A stretch of 64,000 nucleotides of DNA from Georgenia daeguensis (GTDB taxonomy: Bacteria; Actinomycetota; Actinomycetes; Actinomycetales; Actinomycetaceae), in the NCBI RefSeq assembly GCF_039537705.1, contig NZ_BAABBA010000002.1:186001-250000 (forward strand), in the 5' to 3' direction. Of this stretch, positions 46,305-54,326 are shown piece by piece. The translations under genes were made by a program, and so were the position numbers. The notes under the pieces were generated by a model. That model ran no database searches and was not told where the DNA came from. It worked only from the letters and a program-made list of their open reading frames with translations. Every line of letters begins with the position of its first letter. Position 1 is the stretch's first letter.

Positions 46305-48916
46305 CCGTGGCCCCCCGGCGGGACCGCCCGCTGGACGGCATCGGCTCCGTCAAGGTCAAGTTCGGCGTGCTCGTCGGGCTGAGCATCGTGGCCGCGGCGC
46401 TGGTCTCGGAGATCGGCGACCGCGCCGGCGTGCCGCCGTGGCTCACCGTGCCGGTCACCGTGGCCGCCGCCCTGGCCGTCACCCAGTGGCTCGCCCGGGG
46501 CATGACGTCCCCGCTGCGCGAGATGACCCACGCCGCCGCGCGGATGGCGACGGGCGACTACTCGACGCGTGTCACCGCGACCTCCGCGGACGAGGTGGGC
46601 ACGCTGGCCCGGGCGTTCAACACGATGGCGGTCGACCTCGCCACCGCGGACCAGCAGCGCCGCGAGCTGGTCGCCACCGTCTCCCACGAGCTGCGCACGC
46701 CGCTCGCGGCGCAGCGGGCTCTGCTGGAGAACCTCGTCGACGGCGTCGTCCGCCCCGACGACGCGGCGCTGGGCAGCGCGCTGGCCCAGTCCGAGCGGCT
46801 CAGCGACCTGGTGGCGGACCTGCTCGACCTCAGCCGCCTCGACGGCGGCGCCACGACCCTCGCCCTCGGCCCGGTGGTCGTCGCGGATCTCGTGGACAGC
46901 GCCGTCGCCGAGGCCCGCATCGCCCGCGACGTCCGGTTCGTCACCACGGTCAGCCCCGGCCTGGTCGTCCGGGGCGACGCCGCGCGGCTGGCCCAGGTCG
47001 TCGTCAACCTGCTGGACAACGCGGCGCGGCACTCCCCCGCCGGCGGCGAGGTCGCCGTGCGCGCCGGCGAGCAGCCGGCCGGCGAGTGGTTCCTCGAGGT
47101 CGACGACGACGGGCCCGGCATCCCGCCCGAGCGCGCGCAGCAGGTCTTCAGTCGCTACTGGACGGCCGACGAGGGCGGCGGCACCGGGCTCGGTCTCGCG
47201 ATCGCGCGCTGGATCTGCGAGCTGCACGGCGGCTCCATCGCCGCGCTGCCGCCGCTCGCCGACGGCCGCGGTGCCCGGGTCCGGGTCGTCCTCCCGCGCG
47301 ACCCGCAACCCCCGGCCACCGCCGATCCCGAGGAGCCCACCATGACCGCACCCGCCTCCCCCGCCGTGCCCGGCCCGCCCGCGCGGCCGCCGCTGCCCGA
47401 CCCGCTGCCCCAGCCGCTGCCCCGCCCGCTGCCCCGCCCGCTGCCGGCGGGCGACGGTGCCCGAGCGGCGCGCACCACACTCACGGAGTCGATCTTCGGT
47501 GTGCTGTGGCCCGAGGAGGGACCGAGGACCGCCCCGCTGCAGCTCTTCGGTGCGCTGGCCGTCGGGACGTTCGCCGCTGCCGTGCTGCCCGAGCGGCCGC
47601 TCGGCCTGGGGCTGCTGCTCGTGCTCCTGCTGGGCGGGGCCCTCGTGCTGCGCAGCTCCGTCCGCCGTGCGCGGCCCTGGACCCTCTTCTCGGCCTTTCT
47701 GTGCCTGGGGCTGGGCTCGCTGGTCGTGCTGCGCGCGGCCGAGTGGCTCGCGGTCCTCGGCATGCTGGTGGCCGCGGTGCTGGTCACCACGGCGCTCACC
47801 GGCGCCCGCAGGCTCGTGCCGATGGTGGCCGCCGCGGCGGCGTGGGTGCTCGCGGCGGTCCGCGGCCTCCCGCTGCTGGGCCGCACGCTCACGGCGACGA
47901 GCAGCCACCGCCTGCTGTGGCCCGTGCTCCGCACCGCCGCCGTCTCCCTCGCGGCCCTGGTGGTCTTCGGCGGCCTCTTCGCCTCGGGCGACGCGATCTT
48001 CGGGTCCTGGGTCGCGGCGCTGATGCCCGACCTCGCCTGGGACTCGCTGATCCTCCGGTCCTTCGTGCTCGTCGTCGTCGCCGGGGTGGTGCTGACCGGC
48101 TGCTACGTCGCGCTCAACCCGCCGCGGGTCGAGCGCCTCGGCCTGCCGGAGCCGCGCCCCGTGGCGCGCCCGTGGGAGTGGCTGGTCCCGGTGGGCGGCG
48201 TCGTCGTCGTCCTCGCCGCCTTCGTGACGGCGCAGGCGTCCGCGACGTGGGGCGGCCACGACTACGTCCGCCGCGTCACGGGGCTGAGCTACGCCGACTA
48301 CGTCCACCAGGGCTTCGGCCAGCTCACGGTGGCGACCGCGCTCACCCTGGCCACGGTGGCCGTCGCCGTGCGGAAGGCCCCGCGCGCCACCCCGCGCGAC
48401 CGTCTGCTGCTCCGGCTCGTGCTCGGTGCGCTGTGCCTCCTGACCCTGGTGGTGGTGGCTTCGGCCCTCTTCCGGATGTCGGTGTACCAGCAGGCGTTCG
48501 GCTACACGGTGCTGCGGGTGCTGGTGGACGCCTTCGAGCTCTGGCTGGGGCTCGTGGTGGTGCTCGTCATGGTGGCGGGCTGGCGCTGGTCGGCCGCGTG
48601 GCTGCCGCGCGCCGCGCTCGCCTCCGGCGCCGCGTTCCTGCTGGCCATCGGCCTGGCCAACCCCGAGGCCTGGGTCGCGCGGCAGAACATCGAGCGCTAC
48701 GAGGAGACCGGGAAGATCGACACGCACTACCTGGCCACGCTCGGTCCGGACGCCACCCCCGCCATCGTCGAGGGCCTGCCGGCCAGCCTCGCCCGCTGCG
48801 CCGTCGGGGTCCCGGACGGCGCGCGCACCGGCGATCTGCTCTCGTGGAACCTGGGACGGGAGCGTGCCGCCGGGCTGACGCCGGCCGGGGGCGCGGACCG
48901 GACCGGCTGTCCCTGA
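46301..48916 (+). CDS. Sensor histidine kinase fused in frame to a DUF4173 membrane domain
   Basis: One open frame of 871 codons. Residues 1-347 form a kinase: two membrane helices (about 20-38 and 47-65), HAMP, H-box VATVSHELRTPLAA with His129, N-box NLLDNAARHS, G boxes DDDGPGIPP and GGGTGLGLAI. A Pro-Leu repeat linker follows (about 363-383). The rest (about 400-830) is a polytopic DUF4173 domain (around ten helices, YVHQGFGQL motif) with a soluble tail. An internal ATG at 47342, preceded by GAGGAG at 47330-47335, could start a separate 524-residue DUF4173 protein. In related genomes I expect two adjacent genes, so this is a true fusion, a lost stop codon, or a dual-product gene. Confidence 0.8.
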   Translation: MTVAPRRDRPLDGIGSVKVKFGVLVGLSIVAAALVSEIGDRAGVPPWLTVPVTVAAALAVTQWLARGMTSPLREMTHAAARMATGDYSTRVTATSADEVGTLARAFNTMAVDLATADQQRRELVATVSHELRTPLAAQRALLENLVDGVVRPDDAALGSALAQSERLSDLVADLLDLSRLDGGATTLALGPVVVADLVDSAVAEARIARDVRFVTTVSPGLVVRGDAARLAQVVVNLLDNAARHSPAGGEVAVRAGEQPAGEWFLEVDDDGPGIPPERAQQVFSRYWTADEGGGTGLGLAIARWICELHGGSIAALPPLADGRGARVRVVLPRDPQPPATADPEEPTMTAPASPAVPGPPARPPLPDPLPQPLPRPLPRPLPAGDGARAARTTLTESIFGVLWPEEGPRTAPLQLFGALAVGTFAAAVLPERPLGLGLLLVLLLGGALVLRSSVRRARPWTLFSAFLCLGLGSLVVLRAAEWLAVLGMLVAAVLVTTALTGARRLVPMVAAAAAWVLAAVRGLPLLGRTLTATSSHRLLWPVLRTAAVSLAALVVFGGLFASGDAIFGSWVAALMPDLAWDSLILRSFVLVVVAGVVLTGCYVALNPPRVERLGLPEPRPVARPWEWLVPVGGVVVVLAAFVTAQASATWGGHDYVRRVTGLSYADYVHQGFGQLTVATALTLATVAVAVRKAPRATPRDRLLLRLVLGALCLLTLVVVASALFRMSVYQQAFGYTVLRVLVDAFELWLGLVVVLVMVAGWRWSAAWLPRAALASGAAFLLAIGLANPEAWVARQNIERYEETGKIDTHYLATLGPDATPAIVEGLPASLARCAVGVPDGARTGDLLSWNLGRERAAGLTPAGGADRTGCP
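47389..47448 (+). repeat. 12-bp coding repeat (Pro-Leu linker)
   Basis: Five 12-base units of the type CCCGCTGCCCCG encode a repeated Pro-Leu-Pro-x linker between the kinase and DUF4173 parts. Such repeats can change length by slippage without shifting frame. Confidence 0.85.
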
Positions 48917-48928
48917 GCGGGCGGGCGA

Positions 48929-48977
48929 ACGACGACGGCGCCGCCTCCCTTCCCCGGTGAGGCGGCGCCGTCGTCGT
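48929..48977. terminator. Bidirectional terminator between convergent genes
   Basis: Perfect 19-bp arms (48929-48947 and 48959-48977) flank an 11-base loop between the kinase fusion and the DUF3145 gene. Confidence 0.9.
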
Positions 48978-48984
48978 GGTCGGT

Positions 48985-49485
48985 CTAGCCCACCCGGTGC
49001 AGCCAGCGGACCGGCGCACCGGCCCCGGCGTAGCGGAAGGGCTCGAGCTCGTCGTCCCACGCCTGGCCCAGGGCGAGGTCGAGCTCGTGGCGCAGTCGCG
49101 CGGGGTCGGCGGCGTGGACCAGCGCCGCGCGGACACGGTCCTCCGGGACGACGACGTTGCCGTGCGCGTCCGTCTGGGCGTGGAAGATCCCGAGCTCGGG
49201 GGTGTGCGACCAGCGTCCGCCGTCGCAGCCCGGGCTCGCCTCCTCGGTGATCTCGTAGCGCAGGTGCGTCCAGCCGCGCAGGGCGGAGGCGAGGCGTGCA
49301 CCGGTTCCCACCGGCCCCACCCAGGAGTGCTCGGCACGGAACATGCCGGGCGCAGCGGGCTGGGGCGTCCACTCGAGCGACACGCGGGTGTCGAGCACCG
49401 TCCCCGCGGCCCACTCGATGTGCGGGCACAGCGCACGGGGCGCAGAGTGCACGAAAATGACGCCGCGGGTGAAGGCACCACTCAT
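48985..49485 (-). CDS. DUF3145 family protein
   Basis: A 166-residue actinobacterial protein of unknown function (TRGVIFVHSAPRALCPHIEW, EWTPQPAAPGMFRAEHSWVG, LRYEITEEASPG, PEDRVRAAL). The family is often near fabF. AGGAGGAG precedes ATG 49485. Upstream on this strand are two small dyads, CGCCTG-AC-CAGGCG (49534-49547) and GTTCGC-GCG-GCGAAC (49554-49568), near a CATGAT -10 candidate. Confidence 0.9.
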   Translation of the reverse strand: MSGAFTRGVIFVHSAPRALCPHIEWAAGTVLDTRVSLEWTPQPAAPGMFRAEHSWVGPVGTGARLASALRGWTHLRYEITEEASPGCDGGRWSHTPELGIFHAQTDAHGNVVVPEDRVRAALVHAADPARLRHELDLALGQAWDDELEPFRYAGAGAPVRWLHRVG

Positions 49486-49615
49486 GTCGACTCCTCCTGG
49501 TCTGTTCGAGGTACGTCTTCCCCAACGACCTCTCGCCTGACCAGGCGTGACATGTTCGCGCGGCGAACAGGCCCCATCATGCCCGAAACCGGTGCGACGC
49601 GCCACACCCCACGGG

Positions 49616-50104
49616 TCACAGCTGCTCGCGGACCGCCTTCATCGCCTTCTTGCGCACGCTCCGCTCGAGCCGGTCGAGGTAGAGCATGCCGTCGAGGTGG
49701 TCCACCTCGTGCTGGAGGCAGCGCGCCATGAGCTCCTCGCCCTCGACGACGACGGGCCGGCCGTCCAGGTCCATGCCCTCGACGCGGGCGTACCAGGCGC
49801 GCTTGGTCGGGAACCACAGCCCGGGGACCGAGAGGCAGCCCTCGTCCCCGTCCTGGAACTCGTCCTCGGAGAGCTCCACGATGCGCGGGTTGAGCACGTA
49901 GCCGATCTCGTCGTCGATGTTCCAGGAGAAGGCGCGGAGGTTCACCCCGATCTGGTTGGCCGCCAGGCCGGCCCGGCCGTCCTCGTCGACGGTCTCGAGG
50001 AGGTCCTCCACGAGGGAGCGGACTCGGGCATCGATGTCGGTGACCGGCTCGCACGGGGTGCGCAGCACGGGGTCACCGACGACTCGGATCTCACGCATCG
50101 CCAT
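49616..50104 (-). CDS. def: Peptide deformylase
   Basis: Removes formyl from nascent proteins before Map acts. The 162-residue metalloenzyme has all three motifs: GLAANQIG (motif 1), EGCLS with the metal cysteine (motif 2), and QHEVDHLDG with both histidines and the catalytic glutamate (motif 3). Start ATG 50104; a second ATG lies two codons later. Located between DUF3145 and the SGNH gene on the same strand. Confidence 0.96.
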   Translation of the reverse strand: MAMREIRVVGDPVLRTPCEPVTDIDARVRSLVEDLLETVDEDGRAGLAANQIGVNLRAFSWNIDDEIGYVLNPRIVELSEDEFQDGDEGCLSVPGLWFPTKRAWYARVEGMDLDGRPVVVEGEELMARCLQHEVDHLDGMLYLDRLERSVRKKAMKAVREQL

Positions 50105-50155
50105 GCTGCGTATCGTTTCACGCCGGGCCCGGTGGTCCCTAACCGCCCGCGCCCG

Positions 50156-50809
50156 TCACTGACCGCCGCCGTCGAGCACGACCTCGCGGATCGCCTCGCC
50201 GAGAACCCGGGCGCCCGCCTCGGTGGGGTGCAGGCCGTCCGAGGCCATGCCCTCCGCGAACCGGCCGCCCTGGCGCAGGCCGGCCGGTGCGTCCACCCAC
50301 TCCCACCGCTCCTCCGCGGCGAGGTCCTCGAGCTCGACGTTGAGCTCGGTGGCCAGGTGCGGCGCCGCATCGATCGGCGGGACGGCGGAGAGCACGACGC
50401 GTTGCGCGCCGACGACCTCGGCGACGCGGCGGAGATTGTCGCGCGTGCACTCGGCCGGCTCGCCGGAGCCGACGTCGTTGGTGCCGGCGACGATGACGAG
50501 GACGTCTGCCTCGACGGGCTCGACCGCGGCCGCCATCTGCGCCGTCGTCGCACCCCACCGGGCCCACCCGCCGGCGAGGACGACACCGTCGCCCACCGCG
50601 TGGTGGACCCACGACTGCGGGCCGAGCCGCCCGGCGTCGAAGTCGGGGCTGTCGGCCTCGGTGATCGAGTCGCCGACGACGGCGAGCCGGACGGCGCCGG
50701 CCTGGGAGGTCGCGGCGTCCGGGGCCGGGTCCGGCCGGCCCGAGCAGCTCGCGGGGAGGAGAGCCGCCACGAGGGCGAGCACCACGGCCGCGACGCGCAC
50801 CTCGGTCAC
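50156..50809 (-). CDS. SGNH/GDSL hydrolase, probable lipoprotein
   Basis: A 217-residue exported hydrolase. The signal peptide ends LLPASC (Cys22), an imperfect lipobox. SGNH blocks: VVGDSITEAD (Ser), the Gly block near GGWARWG, GTNDVG (Asn) and DGLHPTEAG (Asp-His). GGCGGGAG precedes GTG 50809. It acts as an esterase/lipase or on surface glycans; the substrate is unknown. The left junction of the integrated element lies only 38 bp upstream of its start, so its promoter region borders the insertion. Confidence 0.85.
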   Translation of the reverse strand: MTEVRVAAVVLALVAALLPASCSGRPDPAPDAATSQAGAVRLAVVGDSITEADSPDFDAGRLGPQSWVHHAVGDGVVLAGGWARWGATTAQMAAAVEPVEADVLVIVAGTNDVGSGEPAECTRDNLRRVAEVVGAQRVVLSAVPPIDAAPHLATELNVELEDLAAEERWEWVDAPAGLRQGGRFAEGMASDGLHPTEAGARVLGEAIREVVLDGGGQ

Positions 50810-50847
50810 CTCCCGCCTCGCAGGATCCGGGACTTCGCACGGCGGAC

Positions 50848-50894
50848 GGTGCCCCCGGCGGGGCTTGAACCCGCGACCGACGGATTATGAGTCC
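50848..50894. repeat. Left attachment site (tRNA-Met 3' half)
   Basis: Identical over 47 bp to 56658-56704. Beyond 50894 the sequence no longer matches the tRNA (the 5' half is missing), so this is the att copy left on the chromosome side. Confidence 0.93.
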
Positions 50895-50943
50895 TCTCCT
50901 CATGCACCGTCGGCCGGACCGCTCGGGAGAGCATCACCGCAGG

Positions 50944-52119
50944 TCAGACCGCTTGCGCGACCTCATCTCGGACCAGCGGGACCACCCCGACGGCGTCCCT
51001 AGTCCGCAAAAAGTCCGCACGAGCCACGAGAGCGGCCTCGCCGAGGCGGTCGACGTACTGGTGAACGTCGCCGGGGTACAGGTGCCCGTAGCGGTCCAGC
51101 GTGATCGAGACCGACGCGTGCCCGAGCATCTCGGACAGCACCTTGGGTGGCGTGCCCGCCTGAATGTGGAGCGAGGCGCACGTGTGCCGCAGATCGTGGG
51201 GCCGGAACACGTCGCCGCCGTCCTGAGCCGCGATCCCGACCGCCCGCACGGCGGGATCGAATACCCGCGTCCGCCAGTTGCCGAGCCGCAGGTCTCCGCC
51301 GTCCGGCGCCGTCAGCGCCCGATCCTCGCCGCCCCTGCCTGCGAGCGTCGGCGCCAGCATGTCCATGAGCCACGGCGGGACCGGCACGCGGCGGACGCTG
51401 CTGTCCGTCTTGGGCGTGCCCTCGATCAGCACGCCGCCGACCTCGGACAACGTGCGGTTGACGTGCATCTCTCGCCGCAGGACGTCGACCTCGGAGACCC
51501 GCAGCGCGGCGAGCTCTCCGAACCGCAGCCCGCACCACGCGAGGATGAGCACCTCGAGCGCGTGCCGCTCCCCGACCGCGTCGGCGAGCGCCCACACCTG
51601 CCCGCCGGTGAGCATCCGCGCCGGCCGCTCGGTCCGCTTGGGCAGGCTCGGCAGCTCGACGCCCCGCGCCGGGTTGTGCGGGATGCGCCGGGACCGCACA
51701 GCCATGTCCAGCACCTGCGAGAGCACGATCCACGCCTGACGGGTCCGCGACGCCGAGAGGCCCGACCCGTGCAACCGCTGTACCCATGCCGCGACGTCCT
51801 CGTGCCGCACGCTCGACAGCGGCACCCGTCCCCATGTCGGTGCCACGTGGTAGCGCAACAGGCTTTCGTAGGACGTCCGGGTGCTGTGCTTCAACCGCAC
51901 CTTGGATGCGAGCCACTCGGCGCCGTACTCGCCCACCGTGACCTTGCCCGACGTCGGGTCGGTCCACTCGCCGCGCCCCATCTTTGCCGTCTCGGCAGCG
52001 AGCCACCGTTGCGCGTCCGTCTTGCGGTCGAAGTGCCGTGCCCGCTCGCGCCCGTCCGGGCCTCTGTACCTTGCCCGCCAGCGCCCGTCCTGGCGCTTGG
52101 CGACGCTACCGCTTGCCAT
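50944..52119 (-). CDS. int: Tyrosine-type site-specific integrase
   Basis: A 391-residue phage integrase. It has an N-terminal arm-binding AP2-like domain (GSVAKRQDGRWRARYRGPDG), a SAM-like core-binding domain (about 60-150) and a catalytic domain with Arg in CGLRFGELAALR. HDLRHTCASLH, LGHASVSITLDRYGH and the nucleophile Tyr complete it. It ends 50 bp from the left att site. It overlaps the XRE regulator gene by 14 bp, so both share the leftward promoter near 52812. It inserts and, with an excisionase, removes the element at tRNA-Met. Confidence 0.95.
   Translation of the reverse strand: MASGSVAKRQDGRWRARYRGPDGRERARHFDRKTDAQRWLAAETAKMGRGEWTDPTSGKVTVGEYGAEWLASKVRLKHSTRTSYESLLRYHVAPTWGRVPLSSVRHEDVAAWVQRLHGSGLSASRTRQAWIVLSQVLDMAVRSRRIPHNPARGVELPSLPKRTERPARMLTGGQVWALADAVGERHALEVLILAWCGLRFGELAALRVSEVDVLRREMHVNRTLSEVGGVLIEGTPKTDSSVRRVPVPPWLMDMLAPTLAGRGGEDRALTAPDGGDLRLGNWRTRVFDPAVRAVGIAAQDGGDVFRPHDLRHTCASLHIQAGTPPKVLSEMLGHASVSITLDRYGHLYPGDVHQYVDRLGEAALVARADFLRTRDAVGVVPLVRDEVAQAV
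51002..51023. repeat. Left integrase arm-type repeats
   Basis: GTCCGCA at 51002 and 51013 (11-bp step; second copy GTCCGCACGAG). The same heptamer recurs with the same step near the right end. Distance to the left att core is about 108 bp. The repeats lie inside the integrase 3' coding end. Confidence 0.6.
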
Positions 52120-52768
52120 GTCTGTCTCCTCGGTTCGGTGCCAGTGCGCGACCGACGTCGCGCCGTATTTCGCGCAGCTCGGCGAGCACGCGCCCGTAGT
52201 CGCCCCGCCGCAGCGTTTCGACCTCGGCTCGCAGTTGCCGCAGCGCCCCGCCGTCCGCGTCGACGGCGTGCGGGAACGGGTCGACGTCGTCCTCGCGGTA
52301 CATCAGCCGACGCGACTGCCACGCCGCGTAGCGCCGTCCGCTCGGGTCCGGCTGCTCGGCGAGCCACCACGGGATCGACTGCTCTGCCCACGACCACGCG
52401 TCGTGGCCGCTGACGCTCTCGCTTGGCGTGACCGCGAGGCGCGGGCCGCGCTCGCCCTTCGGTGACTCGCTGTCGTCCCGCTCGGGCGGCAGCATCAGCC
52501 GCAACGGCGAGACGTCCAGCGCCGCCGCCAGCGCCACCACGTCATCGAGGCTCGCGCGGCGCGTGCCGTTCTCGACCTTGGCGACCGTGCTCGCCGGGAG
52601 CGGATAGCCGAGCTCGGCGAGCTCGGTTGCGAGGACCCGTTGCGTCAGTCCTGCCGCCTCGCGCAGCGCGGGCAGGTTGCGGCGCACGTACTCCGACGCC
52701 GGGACCGCCTCGGGCAACGGGTCCGGGAACGCGCCTGCCCGGCCCTCGCCGGTTCTCTCTGCTGGCAT
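52106..52768 (-). CDS. XRE-family regulator, probable element repressor
   Basis: A 220-residue protein with an N-terminal Cro/CI-type helix-turn-helix (NLPALREAAGLTQRVLATEL, then PASTVAKVENGTRRASLDDVVALAAALDVSP). The acidic/Trp-rich C-terminal part has no catalytic LexA-like Ser-Lys dyad that I can see. AGAGGGA precedes ATG 52768. It is co-transcribed with int and divergent from the Xis-like gene, the position of Stl-type repressors in PICIs. A dyad inside its own promoter suggests autorepression. Confidence 0.85.
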   Translation of the reverse strand: MPAERTGEGRAGAFPDPLPEAVPASEYVRRNLPALREAAGLTQRVLATELAELGYPLPASTVAKVENGTRRASLDDVVALAAALDVSPLRLMLPPERDDSESPKGERGPRLAVTPSESVSGHDAWSWAEQSIPWWLAEQPDPSGRRYAAWQSRRLMYREDDVDPFPHAVDADGGALRQLRAEVETLRRGDYGRVLAELREIRRDVGRALAPNRGDRHGKR

Positions 52769-52800
52769 TTCGGACGATCCCTCTCGGTAGATGCTTCCGT

Positions 52801-52835
52801 AATCGCAGCATAGGTGCTAGCACAATCGCAGTCAA
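52801..52835 (-). promoter_or_regulatory. Leftward repressor/integrase promoter with operator dyad
   Basis: On the minus strand, -35 TTGACT (52835-52830) and -10 TATGCT (52812-52807) are separated by exactly 17 bp. The spacer holds the palindrome GTGCTAGCAC (52814-52823), and AATCGCAG occurs as a direct repeat on both sides (52801-52808 and 52824-52831). The site also lies before the divergent Xis-like gene, so one bound repressor could control both directions. Confidence 0.7.
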
Positions 52836-52889
52836 CGATGACAGCGTGTGTCTCAGCCGATCCAACGGCACCGACCGAGGGAGGACACG

Positions 52890-53189
52890 ATGCCTGGCAC
52901 CACCGACAGCCCGTGGCTCAGCACCGCCGCGCTAGCCGCAGAGCTCGACATGCCCGAGTCGACGTTGCGCTACTGGCGCCACGTCGGCAGAGGACCGCGC
53001 GGACTCAGGCTCGGACGGCAGGTCCGCTACGCCCGCGCCGACGTCGAGTCGTGGCTCGAGCATCTCGCCGCCGAGGAGGACGCCGCGCGACCGGATGCGG
53101 ACCCATTGCGGACCAGCGGCCCTGCCAGCCGCGCCGGCATGACCCCGGCGAGCCCCCGACCTGCGACGACGCGCAAGCGGACCGCCTGA
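52890..53189 (+). CDS. AlpA/MerR-like excisionase or activator
   Basis: A 99-residue protein with a winged-helix start (WLSTAALAAELDMPESTLRY, then WRHVGRGPRGLRLGRQVRYARADVESWLEH), typical of helix-turn-helix 17/AlpA/Xis proteins. A disordered Pro/Arg-rich tail follows. GGGAGGACACG precedes ATG 52890; the longer frame from 52848 lacks such a signal. First rightward gene, opposite the repressor. It probably bends DNA for excision and may activate the operon. Confidence 0.8.
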   Translation: MPGTTDSPWLSTAALAAELDMPESTLRYWRHVGRGPRGLRLGRQVRYARADVESWLEHLAAEEDAARPDADPLRTSGPASRAGMTPASPRPATTRKRTA

Positions 53190-53238
53190 GACCGACGGAC
53201 TAGCAGTCCTCTAGCCCCTCCCCGAGGCACGAAAGGCG

Positions 53239-54165
53239 GTGAAGGTCATGACCACCACGACGACGCGCAGCGCCCTGCCCGGTCGCATGGTCGACCTCAT
53301 CCGCGACGGCGTGCCACCGGCCGACCTCCGGGCCAAGGGTGATCGGGCGGTGTGGGCCGCACTCGTCAAGACCGCCGCCAGCTCGCAGCAGCGGGGACAC
53401 ACCTACGCGGAGTGGGCCGCGATCGTCACGGACGCCAAGAGCGCCCTCGGACGACAGGCGAGCATCAGGGCGGGCCGCGACAAGGTCAAGAGTCCCGCCG
53501 CCCGGGAGAAGACCCTCCGCAGCGCCTGGGACGCCGCCGCGAGGTGGCTCAAGGATGCCCCGGCATCGTTCACCCGGGAGACCGTCCTCGCCCACGTCGC
53601 CGCCGTCCGAGGATGGGCCGGCGACGCGGACGCCGACCTCGACGACCACGAGCGCATGGTCCTCATCGCCGCGTGCGACGTCGCCGAGCGCAACGGCACC
53701 ACCCGGCCCGCCATGCCCCGACGAGCGGTCAGCGAGGCCACCGGCCTGGGCGAACGGACCGTGCGCACCACCCTCGCCGCACTCGATGACCGGGGCATCC
53801 TCCGCCTCGAGGTCCCCGGTCGCGGGGGCGCGGAGGGCAAGCGTCGCGCCGGGCTGTACCAGCTCCCGACCGCCGACGTCATGGCCGACGCATACCTGTA
53901 CCGGGAAACCCGGTCTATGGGACACCCCGCCCAGGTCTATGGGACCCCACGGGACGCATCCGCTGGGACCCCCGCACAGGTCTATGGGACCCCCGACACC
54001 GAAGGGACCACCACCATGGTCACGCTCACCCTCACGGCGGCCGACCCGGAACAGCTCGCCCTGGCCCTGGCAGCGATCACCCGGGACCCCGGCGTGCAAG
54101 TGATCACGTCGGCCTCCGACGACAGCAACGTCGTGGAGCTCGCCAGCGTGCGGCGGTCATCGTGA
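53239..54165 (+). CDS. Winged-helix protein, candidate replication initiator
   Basis: A 308-residue protein without a clear database-type match by eye. The N-terminal helical part (GRMVDLIRDGVPPADLRAKG) precedes a winged-helix unit (about 150-205: AVSEATGLGERTVRTTLAAL, then DDRGILRLEVPGRGG). A 29-residue repeat-containing segment encoded by DNA iterons follows (about 224-254), then a small beta-rich end. GTG 53239 or ATG 53248 may be the start. Its stop overlaps the next small gene (GTGA). Its place after xis and its internal iterons suggest a Rep-like role; no primase or helicase motif was seen. Confidence 0.55.
   Translation: MKVMTTTTTRSALPGRMVDLIRDGVPPADLRAKGDRAVWAALVKTAASSQQRGHTYAEWAAIVTDAKSALGRQASIRAGRDKVKSPAAREKTLRSAWDAAARWLKDAPASFTRETVLAHVAAVRGWAGDADADLDDHERMVLIAACDVAERNGTTRPAMPRRAVSEATGLGERTVRTTLAALDDRGILRLEVPGRGGAEGKRRAGLYQLPTADVMADAYLYRETRSMGHPAQVYGTPRDASAGTPAQVYGTPDTEGTTTMVTLTLTAADPEQLALALAAITRDPGVQVITSASDDSNVVELASVRRSS
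53912..54000. repeat. 22-bp iteron-like repeats inside the winged-helix gene
   Basis: GGTCTATGGGAC occurs at 53912, 53934 and 53979 (steps 22 and 45). A degenerate unit sharing TGGGACCCC starts near 53956, so four units of 22-23 bp fit the array. The first two copies are read in different frames (RSMGH against QVYGT), so the DNA, not the protein, is conserved. Confidence 0.8.
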
Positions 54166-54326
54166 TCACCCTCCCGGGCCTCGAGCGAGACCCCTCGGAC
54201 CTCGGACTCTCCGTCCTGCCGGCCGACCCGCCCCACACCTGCGACGGCGGATGGATCGACCGCGACGCCGCGCGACCCTGCCTCACCTGCCGCCCCTGGC
54301 TCCGCCGAGAGGACACCCCACGATGA
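54162..54326 (+). CDS. 54-residue mini zinc-finger protein
   Basis: Small gene that overlaps its neighbours at both ends: GTGA at 54162-54165 with the winged-helix gene and ATGA at 54323-54326 with the next. The product contains HTCDGGWIDRDAARPCLTCR, a His/Cys set (Cys-x12-Cys-x2-Cys plus His) suited to bind one zinc. Similar tiny Cys proteins (CxGGW to PCxxCRP) occur in actinobacterial phages and integrative plasmids, from memory. Function unknown. Confidence 0.6.
   Translation: MITLPGLERDPSDLGLSVLPADPPHTCDGGWIDRDAARPCLTCRPWLRREDTPR

Noticed and set aside
53912..54000. Peptide repeats as the reason for the GGTCTATGGGAC copies
   Set aside because: The first two copies are in different frames, so a protein-level explanation does not fit.
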